From positions 159,131 to 223,130 of the forward strand of contig JAKQTR010000037.1 in assembly GCA_029562975.1 (NCBI GenBank): DNA of 64,000 nucleotides, written 5' to 3'. Shown one piece after another: positions 18,584 through 25,917 of the stretch. Each line of letters starts with the position of its first letter. Position 1 is the first letter of the stretch. The position numbers and the translations under genes are program-made. The notes under the pieces were generated by a model, which saw only the letters and a program-made list of their open reading frames with translations, ran no database searches and had not been told where the DNA came from. This stretch comes from Acidobacteriota bacterium (GTDB taxonomy: Bacteria > Acidobacteriota > Vicinamibacteria > Vicinamibacterales > JAKQTR01).

Positions 18584-19972
18584 TCACCCGCGCCTGGAGG
18601 GGTGGATCGTGCCCCGGCTGAGCGACGCGAAGACGCCGAAGGCCGAGAGCGCGGCAAACGCGCCGAGGAGCAGGCGCGCGCCCCGGACGAACGCGTCCTG
18701 GTTCGAGGGGCCGATCGCGGCGCGTCCCACGAAGACGGCAATGACGAGCGCGGCCATGCCCATGCTGAACATCTGGCCGAGCATCCGCATCGTGCTGAGC
18801 ACGGCGGAGGCGAGGCCGTACTGCCGCCGGTCCACCGAGCCCATGATCGCGTTCGTGTTCGGCGACGAGAACAGGCCGAAGCCGACGCCCAGGACGAACA
18901 GGCTCGCGCCGACGTGCGCCAGGCTCGTCCCCGCGCCGAGGAACGAGAGCGACGCCAGGCCGGCGGCAGTCAGGGCCATGCCGGCCGAGGCGAGCAGGCG
19001 CGGCTCGACGCGGTCGGACAGCCGCCCCGCCAGCGGCGAGAAGAGCGCCTGCATGACCGGCTGCGACATCAGCACCAGCCCGGCCTGCTGCGGCGTCAGG
19101 CCCTTCACGTACTGCAGGTGCAGGCTGAGGACGAAGCCCACGGCGAACGTCGCGGCGTAGTTGATGAGGGCCGCGAGGTTCGAGAAGGCGAACACACGGT
19201 TCTCGCGGAGGAGGCGCACGTCGAGGAGCGGCGAGGCGCTCCTGGCTTCCCAGCGGACGAACAGGCCGATGCCGGCAACCGCCAGCGCGAGCAGGGCGCC
19301 GCCGCGAATGGACGGCAGCACGGCGAGGCCCAGCATGAGCGCGACGACGGAGAGGCCGTAGGCGACGGCCCCGGCGACGTCGAACGCCTCGCCTTCGGCT
19401 TCCTTCCACTCGGCGCGAAGGTGGCGGAGCGTGACGCCGAGCGAGCAGGCGCACAGGCACGCGTTCGTCCAGAAGATGGCGCGCCAGCCGAACTGGCCGA
19501 CGATCCACCCGCCCGCCGGCGGCCCGAGCGAGAGCCCGAGGTAGACGGAGGCGACGCTCCAGCCGAGCACTCGGCCGCGCTCGGTCCGCGGGTACACCGA
19601 GATGAGCATGGCGGTGGCGGTCCCGAAGACCATGCCGCCGCCCATGCCCTGGATGACGCGGGCGGCGACGAGCATCCCGCCCGTGCGGGCGAGCGCGGCG
19701 ACCACCGACCCGGCCAGGAAGCAGGTCAGGCCCGAGAGGAAGACGCGGCGGCGCCCGTGGATGTCGGCGAGCCGCCCGAACGGGAGCAGGAACACGACGG
19801 CCGCCAGGATGTAGGCCGTGGCGATCCAGCTGAGCATGACCGCGTCGAGGCCCAGCTCGGCGGCCAGCCTCGGCAGGGCGAGGTTCACCGCGGCGCCCAT
19901 GAAGGGCGTCATGAAGGACGTCAGCACGGCCACCGTCAGGGTGGCTCGCTGAAGGGCGCTCGGCGACATCAT
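18584..19972 (-). CDS. MFS transporter, DHA2-like drug efflux family
   Basis: A 462-residue membrane transporter. The first half has MFS motif A (FGRLADIHGRRRVFL), RVIQGMGGGMVFG and motif C of antiporters (GPPAGGWIVGQFGWRAIFWTN), which marks drug:H+ antiporters. A charged central loop (LRAEWKEAEGEAFD) is followed by further transmembrane segments, including a repeated motif A in the second half (FSPLAGRLSDRVEP). The length and segment count suit the DHA2 or a 12-14 segment subfamily. It would expel a toxic small molecule. The gene begins with two consecutive ATG codons, and the stop of the next MFS gene upstream (20003) is only 30 bp away, so the two transporters are probably co-transcribed. 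Confidence 0.85.
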   Translation of the reverse strand: MMSPSALQRATLTVAVLTSFMTPFMGAAVNLALPRLAAELGLDAVMLSWIATAYILAAVVFLLPFGRLADIHGRRRVFLSGLTCFLAGSVVAALARTGGMLVAARVIQGMGGGMVFGTATAMLISVYPRTERGRVLGWSVASVYLGLSLGPPAGGWIVGQFGWRAIFWTNACLCACSLGVTLRHLRAEWKEAEGEAFDVAGAVAYGLSVVALMLGLAVLPSIRGGALLALAVAGIGLFVRWEARSASPLLDVRLLRENRVFAFSNLAALINYAATFAVGFVLSLHLQYVKGLTPQQAGLVLMSQPVMQALFSPLAGRLSDRVEPRLLASAGMALTAAGLASLSFLGAGTSLAHVGASLFVLGVGFGLFSSPNTNAIMGSVDRRQYGLASAVLSTMRMLGQMFSMGMAALVIAVFVGRAAIGPSNQDAFVRGARLLLGAFAALSAFGVFASLSRGTIHPSRRG

Positions 19973-20002
19973 CCGGTTCCGGAGCGGCGGCCTCGCGCCG
20001 CC

Positions 20003-21328
20003 TCAGTCGAGCCCCAGCGTCTGCGGCATCCGCTCGAGGGGCACGCCCATCGTCTCGGGCACGAAGAGCCGCACCCACAGGAGCTGCAGGACCATCATGC
20101 CGCAGAAGGCGGCGAAGATGATCCAGGGCTGGAACGCCTCCACCAGCTTCGGGAAGACCAGCGTGATGAGCGCCGCGCAGATCCAGTGCGTGGAGCTGCC
20201 GAGGGTCTGGCCGGCGGCGCGGTTCCGGTTCGGGAAGATCTCGCTGATGAAGACCCAGATGACGGCGCCCTGCCCGACGGCGTGCGCCGCGATGAACGCG
20301 AAGATGCAGGCGGGCACGATGGACACGCGCCCCGAGTGGAAGGCCCAGGCGCAGAGCCCGAGCGAGGCGATGTATCCGAACGACCCCATCGTCAGCAGCG
20401 TGCGGCGCCCCAGCCGGTCGATGAGCCACAGGCCGGCGAAGGTGAAGATCAGGTTCGTCGCGCCCACGCCCACCGACTGCAGGAGCGCCGCGCGCTCGGC
20501 AAGGCCGGTGAGCTCGAAGATGCGCGGCGCGAAGTACAGGATCGCGTTGACGCCTGAGAACTGGTTGAAGAAGGCGATGAGGAACGCGAGCAGGATCGGC
20601 CGGGCGAGCCGCCTGGTGAACAGGCGCGCGCCGGCCTCGCCGCGCAGGGCCGACGCCTCGACCTCGTCGGCAAGCGCCTCGAGGTCGGCGTCCGGCAGGG
20701 CCGGGTTGATGCGGCGGAAGACGCGCAGCCCGGCCGCTCGGTCGCCCTGGTGGGTGATGAGCCAGCGCGGGCTTTCGACCAGCCACAGGCTGAGCACCGT
20801 GAACAGGAGGGCTGGGAAGGCTTCGACGCCGAGCATCCAGCGCCACGCGTGCCGTCCGACGCCGCCGAGCAGCGCGTTCGACAGGTAGGCCGCGAGGATG
20901 CCGAAGACGATGTTGAACTGGAACATGCCGGCGAGGCGGCCGCGCGCGGAGGCGGGGGAGATCTCGGCGATGTAGAGCGGCGCGGCCACGGTCGAGATGC
21001 CGACGCCGATGCCGCCGATGAAGCGCGCGATCATCAGCGCGTACACGCCCGTCGCGAGGCCCGACCAGGCGGCCGAGACGAAGTAGAGGACGCCGGCCGC
21101 GAAGAGCGTCCGGCGGCGGCCCCAGTGCTCGGTGGGCCAGCCGCCGGCGAGCGCCCCGGCCACCGTGCCCCAGAGGGCGGCGCTGATGACCAGGCCGTGC
21201 AGCGCCGCGCGCAGGCCCCACAGCCGCTGGATGGCCTGCTCGGCGCCCGAGATGACGACCGTGTCGAAGCCGAACAGGAAGCCGCCCAGCGCGGCGACCA
21301 CGGAACACCGCACGACCGTGTTGCTCAT
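20003..21328 (-). CDS. MFS sugar porter (XylE/AraE/IolT type)
   Basis: The 441-residue product has the sugar-porter signatures: GGFLFGFDTVVISGAEQAIQ in TM1, the R-x-G-R-R motif after TM2 (EHWGRRRTLF), ARFIGGIGVGISTVAAPLYIAEISPASARG containing the PESPR-like counterpart downstream (ESPRWLI), QFSGVNAILYFAPRIFE in TM7, and the C-terminal PETMGVPLE. These motifs bind hexoses, pentoses or inositol, imported with H+. The start has AGGAACGGGG. It is followed within 30 bp by the DHA2-like transporter. Its promoter region is the 73 bp before the sigma-54 activator gene, which ends at 21402 on the same strand, so read-through from the activator is possible. Confidence 0.9.
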   Translation of the reverse strand: MSNTVVRCSVVAALGGFLFGFDTVVISGAEQAIQRLWGLRAALHGLVISAALWGTVAGALAGGWPTEHWGRRRTLFAAGVLYFVSAAWSGLATGVYALMIARFIGGIGVGISTVAAPLYIAEISPASARGRLAGMFQFNIVFGILAAYLSNALLGGVGRHAWRWMLGVEAFPALLFTVLSLWLVESPRWLITHQGDRAAGLRVFRRINPALPDADLEALADEVEASALRGEAGARLFTRRLARPILLAFLIAFFNQFSGVNAILYFAPRIFELTGLAERAALLQSVGVGATNLIFTFAGLWLIDRLGRRTLLTMGSFGYIASLGLCAWAFHSGRVSIVPACIFAFIAAHAVGQGAVIWVFISEIFPNRNRAAGQTLGSSTHWICAALITLVFPKLVEAFQPWIIFAAFCGMMVLQLLWVRLFVPETMGVPLERMPQTLGLD

Positions 21329-21401
21329 CCCCGTTCCTGCCTGCGCGCGGGGCCCCGGCGCGGGCCCGCCGACCCGGGCTCCCCCGCGTTTGCGCCGCCG
21401 A

Positions 21402-23099
21402 TCATACGCCGCTTCGGCCGCCGCGTCGTTCGCTGCCGGCCAGGCCGTAGCGGACCATCATCCGCCACAGCGTGACCGTGCTGACGCCGAGGGCCGCCGC
21501 CGCCGCTTTCCGGCTGCGCGGGAAGCGCCGGAGCGCCTCCTCCAGCATGGCCCGCCGGAAGGACTCGAGGTCGAGGTCGCCGCGGCCGGCGGCGCGCGGG
21601 GCCCCTCCGCGCACTTCGGGCGGCAGGTCGTCGAGGGACAGCACGGGTCCGCGCGAGAGGATGACCGCCCGCTCGACCGCGTGCTCGAGCTCGCGGACGT
21701 TGCCGGGCCAGGGGTAGCTCACCAGGGCGATCATCGCCTGCGACGACAGCGCCTTTGCGTCCTTCGCCAGGCGCGAGGCCGTCCGCCGGAGGAACTCCTG
21801 CGCGAGCGCCGGGATGTCGTCGGTCCGCTCGCGCAGCGGCGGGATCGCGATGACGAACCCCGCGAGGCGGAAGTACAGGTCCTCGCGGAAGCGCCCCTCG
21901 GCAACCGTGGCCCGGAGGTCGCGGTTCGTGGCGGTGATGATTCGCGGGCGGACCTTGATGTCGCGCTCGCTGCCGACGCGCCGGATCTCGCCCTCCTGCA
22001 GCGCCCGCAGGAGCTTCGCCTGGATGGTGGGGGCCATCTCCCCGATTTCGTCGAGGAACAGCGTGCCGTCGGTCGCCACTTCGAACAGGCCCGCCTTGTC
22101 GCGGACGGCGCCGGTGAACGCGCCCCGGACGTGGCCGAACAGCTCCGACTCCAGCAGCGTCTCGGTCAGCGCGGCGCAGTTCACCGAGACCAGCGGCCCG
22201 CCGGCCCGCGCGCTGTGCGCGTGCACCAGGCGGACGATGAACTCCTTGCCCGTGCCGCTCTCGCCCGTCACGAGCACCGTCGTGTCCAGCGGCGCCACGC
22301 GCGAGGCCAGGTCCAGCACGCTCTGCATCTGCGGGCTGCGCACGACGAAGCGCTGGCGCGCCACGTGCTCCGACACCCGCTGCTGGAGCGCGTCCATCTC
22401 GCGCTCGCGGCGGACCAGCGCGCGCTCCCGCGCGGCCAGCGCCTGGCGCTGGCGCGTGGCCGCCACGCGCAGGCGCTCGACTTCGGCCCCGAGGTCGGCG
22501 CCCTGGAAGTCGAAGCGGAAGCCGGCGAGATCCTCCCCCCAGCCTCCCGCGTGCCTCCCGACGAGGCGGCACTCGCCGTGGCCGAGGCCCACGCACCTCG
22601 TTTCCCGGAAGTAGATTTCCGCGCCGAGCGACGCGCTGACGTACCCGCTGATGTACCCGACCAGGCTCCAGCACACCGGCTGGCTGCCGCGCCCGTAGTG
22701 CTCCAGGTGCTGCTCGCCCTCGTACGAGCGCTGCCACGCGAGTTCGCATCCGAAGGCCCCCGTCGCCGGGTCGTGGTCCAGCCTGAGGAACTCGGCGCGG
22801 ACGATTCCTTCGAGCGCGTGGATCGTCGCGGCCGCCCGCACCCCGTCGAGGGGGTCGGACCAGCCGAGCTGGTCCTTGAGGTTGATTGCGTCGTGGTAGC
22901 CGTCGGCGAAGCCGAACCGCAGCAGGACGCGGCGCGCGGTCTCGATGCCCAGCGTCTGGATGAGTTCCTTCCGCAGCAGGCCCATCGCGGCGGCGCTCAG
23001 GATGACGACCCGCTGCTCGCGGAGCCTGATCAGGCCCTCGCCCGGGCGGAAATCGAAGACCTCGTCGAGCAGGCGCTCACGGGCCGGTGCCGCCACCAT
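21402..23099 (-). CDS. sigma-54-dependent transcriptional activator with XylR_N and V4R sensor domains
   Basis: 565 residues in the XylR/DmpR architecture: an N-terminal XylR_N domain (about 1-110), a V4R domain (about 130-200, [15 protein letters not shown]), a coiled-coil B linker rich in Arg/Glu/Gln (about 215-260), the AAA+ domain with Walker A GESGTGKE (279-286), GAFTGA (326-331) and Walker [11 protein letters not shown], and a Fis-type helix-turn-helix at the C-terminus ([19 protein letters not shown]). XylR and DmpR bind aromatic compounds through XylR_N-V4R and then drive RNA polymerase-sigma-54. No aromatic catabolism gene lies nearby, and the divergent small operon carries a -24/-12 promoter. 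A strong GGGAGGG ribosome binding site supports this start. The effector is unknown. Confidence 0.92.
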   Translation of the reverse strand: MVAAPARERLLDEVFDFRPGEGLIRLREQRVVILSAAAMGLLRKELIQTLGIETARRVLLRFGFADGYHDAINLKDQLGWSDPLDGVRAAATIHALEGIVRAEFLRLDHDPATGAFGCELAWQRSYEGEQHLEHYGRGSQPVCWSLVGYISGYVSASLGAEIYFRETRCVGLGHGECRLVGRHAGGWGEDLAGFRFDFQGADLGAEVERLRVAATRQRQALAARERALVRREREMDALQQRVSEHVARQRFVVRSPQMQSVLDLASRVAPLDTTVLVTGESGTGKEFIVRLVHAHSARAGGPLVSVNCAALTETLLESELFGHVRGAFTGAVRDKAGLFEVATDGTLFLDEIGEMAPTIQAKLLRALQEGEIRRVGSERDIKVRPRIITATNRDLRATVAEGRFREDLYFRLAGFVIAIPPLRERTDDIPALAQEFLRRTASRLAKDAKALSSQAMIALVSYPWPGNVRELEHAVERAVILSRGPVLSLDDLPPEVRGGAPRAAGRGDLDLESFRRAMLEEALRRFPRSRKAAAAALGVSTVTLWRMMVRYGLAGSERRGGRSGV

Positions 23100-23140
23100 A
23101 CCACCCTCCCCACCGGCCTGGCGCCGGCTCTGAAAATTGC

Positions 23141-23169
23141 ATTATGAAATAATAGCTGTCGACCGGCAA
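23141..23169 (-). promoter_or_regulatory. candidate sigma-70 promoter of the sigma-54 activator gene
   Basis: On the minus strand TTGCCG (23169-23164) and CATAAT (23146-23141) are separated by exactly 17 bp, about 40 bp upstream of the activator start at 23099. The segment is AT-rich compared with the surroundings. It also contains the short palindrome ATTAT-GAA-ATAAT at 23141-23153, which overlaps the -10 and could bind a regulator. Confidence 0.5.
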
Positions 23170-23283
23170 GCTCCCGTCGGCTTCCCGGCAGGAATTGCAC
23201 CGCCAATGCTCGAAAACACGCTGAAAACAGGTATCTTGCGGCGCTGATCCTGCCGATTCGATATCCTGCTTCGGCATTCAGTG

Positions 23284-23320
23284 AATTTCAATATGATATG
23301 ATTAGTTTCTAGTTGAAATT
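23284..23320. promoter_or_regulatory. inverted repeat AATTTCAA...TTGAAATT, candidate activator binding site
   Basis: AATTTCAA (23284-23291) and its exact complement TTGAAATT (23313-23320) are separated by 21 bp of AT-rich DNA in an otherwise GC-rich genome. The centre lies about 130 bp upstream of the start site predicted from the -24/-12 promoter. That is within the distance at which XylR-type activators bind their upstream sites, and it lies between the activator gene and its likely target. The arms are short, so assignment as an enhancer is inference. Confidence 0.45.
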
Positions 23321-23404
23321 TACCGTGGCCTGTGCGCGCTGTGTGCAGTCCGCACAAGTTCCTCAAAGGCAATCAGTTGCGCCGAGCCTGCCTGCCTGCA
23401 CAGG

Positions 23405-23421
23405 TTGGCCGGCCGCTTGCG
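23405..23421 (+). promoter_or_regulatory. candidate sigma-54 (-24/-12) promoter for the HPF-like operon
   Basis: TTGGCCGGCCGCTTGCG has the invariant GG (23407-23408) and GC (23419-23420) separated by exactly 10 bp, with the TTGGC and TTGC blocks of the YTGGCACG-N4-TTGCW consensus. Transcription would begin near 23432, leaving a leader of about 90 nt before the GTG at 23523. The leader contains a small hairpin (GCGGC-CTTCT-GCCGC, 23435-23449). A divergent sigma-54 activator gene makes the assignment credible. Confidence 0.6.
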
Positions 23422-23522
23422 ACTGCTCGCAGTAGCGGCCTTCTGCCGCAGGAGGTCGCGTGTGTCCGCTGCAACCACGCCCGGTTGGGCACCCGCTCCC
23501 TCTCAATTCACCGGAGACTGAC

Positions 23523-23903
23523 GTGCAGCTGAAACTCAAGAGCCCTTCGTTCACCGAGAACCCGCTGCTCGTCCCGCAGGTCGAACGTAGGGCCCGCCTG
23601 GAGTTCGGCCGCTACGGAGGACGGGTGGATCGGGTCACGATCTCCGTGCTGGACCGCACCGAGGCCGCGCCGATCCGCTTCCATTGCGGTGTCGGCGTGC
23701 ACGTCCTCGACGAAAACAACGACCTGCGCCTCGTGGTCTCGATGGGCGAGGACAATGACCTCTACCGCTCGGTCGATTCGGCCCTCACGCGGGCCGGCGT
23801 GCGGACGGGCGGCGAGATCGCCAGAGCCGAAGAGGCGCTCCGCGCAAGGCGGCAGTGGCTCGCCGGCCTCCAGGCCCACGCCGGAACGGAGCTGTCCTCA
23901 TGA
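23523..23903 (+). CDS. HPF/RaiA-like ribosome hibernation protein (sigma-54 modulation family)
   Basis: The 126-residue product fits the short HPF/RaiA fold (beta-alpha-beta3-alpha). It has strand MQLKLKSPSF, a first helix QVERRARLEFGRYGGRV, strands RVTISVLDR, FHCGVGVHVLD and LRLVVSMGED, and a second helix DLYRSVDSALTRAGVRTGGEIARAEEALRARR. The D-x-Y-x-x-x-D pattern at the start of helix 2 matches HPF. Such proteins bind the 30S decoding site and store ribosomes as inactive particles. No long C-terminal dimerisation domain is present, so it is of the short type. The GTG at 23523 has CCGGAG six bases before it and is preferred to a GTG at 23460. It overlaps the next gene by 4 bp and sits behind the -24/-12 promoter. 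Confidence 0.7.
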   Translation: MQLKLKSPSFTENPLLVPQVERRARLEFGRYGGRVDRVTISVLDRTEAAPIRFHCGVGVHVLDENNDLRLVVSMGEDNDLYRSVDSALTRAGVRTGGEIARAEEALRARRQWLAGLQAHAGTELSS

Positions 23904-24184
23904 ACCCCTACCTCCAACTCGCCCGGCAGTTCGGCGGACGACGGGACGTCCAGCTGTTCGTCGAGGAATTGATGGCCTGGCACGACGAGATGGTGCAGCA
24001 CCGCCGCGTCGTCGCCCAGCTCGGGCCGGACCTGGCGTGCTCGGACACGTGCCCGCACCAGACCGGCCGGCGCCTCTGGCGCGAGGCCCGCGAGATCCTC
24101 GGGCCCAAGGCCGACACGCTGATCTTCCTGCGCGCCTGCGCGACGCAGCCCGTGGCAGAGGAGCGCGAGCGGGAAATCGCCTGA
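23900..24184 (+). CDS. small cytoplasmic protein with CX3C-P-H motif, function unknown
   Basis: I do not recognise this family. The 94-residue protein has no signal peptide or membrane segment and is largely helical by pattern: a first helix LQLARQFGGRRDVQLFVEELMAWHDEMVQHRRVV, then C47-S-D-T-C51-P-H53, a second helix RRLWREAREILG and a short LIFLRAC segment with a third cysteine at residue 80. The Cys/His spacing could hold a metal or form a redox switch. Its ATG is embedded in the stop of the HPF-like gene (ATGA), so the two products are translationally coupled and probably made in fixed ratio. That makes a partner, regulator or redox sensor of the HPF-like protein the most economical guess. 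Confidence 0.7.
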   Translation: MNPYLQLARQFGGRRDVQLFVEELMAWHDEMVQHRRVVAQLGPDLACSDTCPHQTGRRLWREAREILGPKADTLIFLRACATQPVAEEREREIA

Positions 24185-24397
24185 CGGGCTCCCGCCCGGG
24201 CTCGGCCAGGATGCGCGCGCCGCCGGCCCCCCGGCGCCCGGGGCGTTCGTGCGCCCATCCGCGGCCATCCTCCGGCCCGAAGCCCGGCGCCGCCCGCTCC
24301 TCCGAGCCCTCCGCGCCCTGGTCCCTCCGCGCCCTTGTCCCTCCGCGCGCCGTCCGGTACGATGGGGCTTCCCCGCACGAGAGGACCGACTGGAGCG

Positions 24398-25291
24398 ATG
24401 CCGACCCTGAAGGACTACCTCGTCGCCGCCCGCCCGTGGTCGTTCAGCATGACCGCGATTTCCGTGACGCTCGGAACGCTCGTCGCCTGGCGGTCAGGCC
24501 CCGTCGAGTGGGGCTGGTACCTCCTGGCCGTCGCCGGCACGATCTGCTGCCACGCCGGGGGCAACGTGCTGAACGACTATTTCGACGCGCGCAACCAGGT
24601 CGATCAGCCCGACTCCGCAACGGCGCGGTACCGGCCGCACCCGATCGTCGGGGGCCTGATGCAGCCGCGCACGGTGCTGACGGAGGCCCTCTTCCTCTTC
24701 GCGCTGGCCGGGGCCGCCGGCCTCCTCCTCGCCCTCGGCCGGACGTGGCTGGTGTTCTGGATCGCGCTGGCCGGGCTGCTGCTGGCCGTCTTCTACTCGG
24801 GCGGCCCGATCACGCTGAAGTACCGCGCGCTCGGCGAGGCGGCCGTGTTCGCGATCTGGGGTCCGCTGATGTTCCTCGGCGCGTACGCCGTGCAGCGGCG
24901 GGCGCTCGCCTGGGAGCCGATCGTCGCCTCCATTCCGTTCGGCGTGCTGGTGGCCCTCGTCCTCTACGCCAACAACATCCGCGACATCGCCCAGGACAAG
25001 CGGTCCGGCATCGCGACGCTCGGGACGCTGCTCGGCCAGGAGCGCGCTCTCGCTGGCTTCACGGCGCTCATGCTCGCCGCCTACGCCTACGTCGCCGCCG
25101 CCGCCGCCCTCGGCGCGATCACCCCGTGGACGCTGCTCGTGCTGCTCTCGGCGCCGACGGCTATCGGCCTCCTGCGGACGTTCCGCGCGGGCATTCCCGA
25201 CGCCTCCGACGCCATGACCGCCCGGCTGGACACGGTCTTCGGCCTGCTCTACATGGCCGCGCTGGCCCTCGACCGGGTGGTGCGGCTGTGA
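24398..25291 (+). CDS. UbiA-family prenyltransferase, MenA-like
   Basis: 297 residues, about eight to nine transmembrane segments. It has the first aspartate motif NDYFDARNQVD (N-D-x-x-D-x-x-x-D) near residue 65 and the second motif NNIRDIAQDKRSG near 195; the latter is the form typical of MenA, 1,4-dihydroxy-2-naphthoate polyprenyltransferase of menaquinone synthesis. The start MPTLKDYLVAARPWSFS is also MenA-like. The reaction would attach a polyprenyl chain to a quinone precursor at the inner membrane. No other men gene lies in the window, so a related UbiA function cannot be excluded. The last four bases overlap the CPBP protease gene (GTGA). A 16-bp tandem duplication (24312-24343) lies upstream. 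Confidence 0.82.
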   Translation: MPTLKDYLVAARPWSFSMTAISVTLGTLVAWRSGPVEWGWYLLAVAGTICCHAGGNVLNDYFDARNQVDQPDSATARYRPHPIVGGLMQPRTVLTEALFLFALAGAAGLLLALGRTWLVFWIALAGLLLAVFYSGGPITLKYRALGEAAVFAIWGPLMFLGAYAVQRRALAWEPIVASIPFGVLVALVLYANNIRDIAQDKRSGIATLGTLLGQERALAGFTALMLAAYAYVAAAAALGAITPWTLLVLLSAPTAIGLLRTFRAGIPDASDAMTARLDTVFGLLYMAALALDRVVRL

Positions 25292-25878
25292 TCCCGGGCG
25301 CCATCCTCCTCGCCGCCGCCGGCTGGGCGTTCGCGTTCGGCCTGGCGTGGGGGAACTTCTGGATCAAGATCGGCCTCGCGGTCGCGGCGGTCTGCGCCTA
25401 CGCCCTCGCGTTCCGCAAGCCCGACCTGCGCGTGACCGCGGTGTCGGTCGCGGAGGGCGTCGTCCTGGCGGCGGTGCTGTACGCCGTCTTCTTCGTCGGC
25501 AACGCCCTGGCTCCCTTCGTCGTGCCCGGGGCGCGCGGACAGGTTGGCGGTATCTACGCCCTCGGCGAAGGCCCGCCGCGCGCCTGGATCTTCCTCCTGC
25601 TCTGCTTCGTCACCGGGCCGGGCGAGGAGATCTTCTGGCGCGGGTTCCTGCAGGAGGAGCTGCAGAAGCGTTTCACGAAAGCCCCGGGCTTCCTCGCGGC
25701 GACGGCCCTCTACGGCGCCGTGCACGTGTTCTCGGGCAACCTCATGCTGATCCTGGCCGCCCTCGTCGCCGGCGCCTTCTGGGGCGCGCTCTACGCATGG
25801 CGGCGGGACCTGGTGGCGCTCATCGTCTCGCACTCGCTCTGGAGCGCGTTCATCTTCGCCGTCGCGCCGGTTCGCTGA
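25288..25878 (+). CDS. CPBP family intramembrane glutamic/metallo protease
   Basis: A 196-residue membrane protein with the three CPBP (Abi/CAAX protease and bacteriocin-processing) motifs: the paired glutamates and arginine in GPGEEIFWRGFLQ, the histidine in YGAVHVFSGNLM, and the late SHSLWSAFIF with His and Ser. It has about five transmembrane segments. The family cleaves prenylated or membrane peptides, or confers bacteriocin immunity. The GTG start overlaps the TGA of the prenyltransferase (GTGA), so the two form one translational unit, an arrangement that invites a functional link through the isoprenoid or membrane. Both short spacing and shared direction suggest co-transcription; the cstA-like gene follows after 39 bp. 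Confidence 0.85.
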   Translation: MIPGAILLAAAGWAFAFGLAWGNFWIKIGLAVAAVCAYALAFRKPDLRVTAVSVAEGVVLAAVLYAVFFVGNALAPFVVPGARGQVGGIYALGEGPPRAWIFLLLCFVTGPGEEIFWRGFLQEELQKRFTKAPGFLAATALYGAVHVFSGNLMLILAALVAGAFWGALYAWRRDLVALIVSHSLWSAFIFAVAPVR

Positions 25879-25917
25879 CGGTCCGGACCCCTGCGGAGCC
25901 TCGGCCCGGGGACTGCC

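Noticed and set aside
17528..20557. Plus-strand open frame of 1009 codons over the NUDIX to MFS region
   Set aside because: Shadow of four well-supported minus-strand genes; composition is repetitive Arg/Glu/His.
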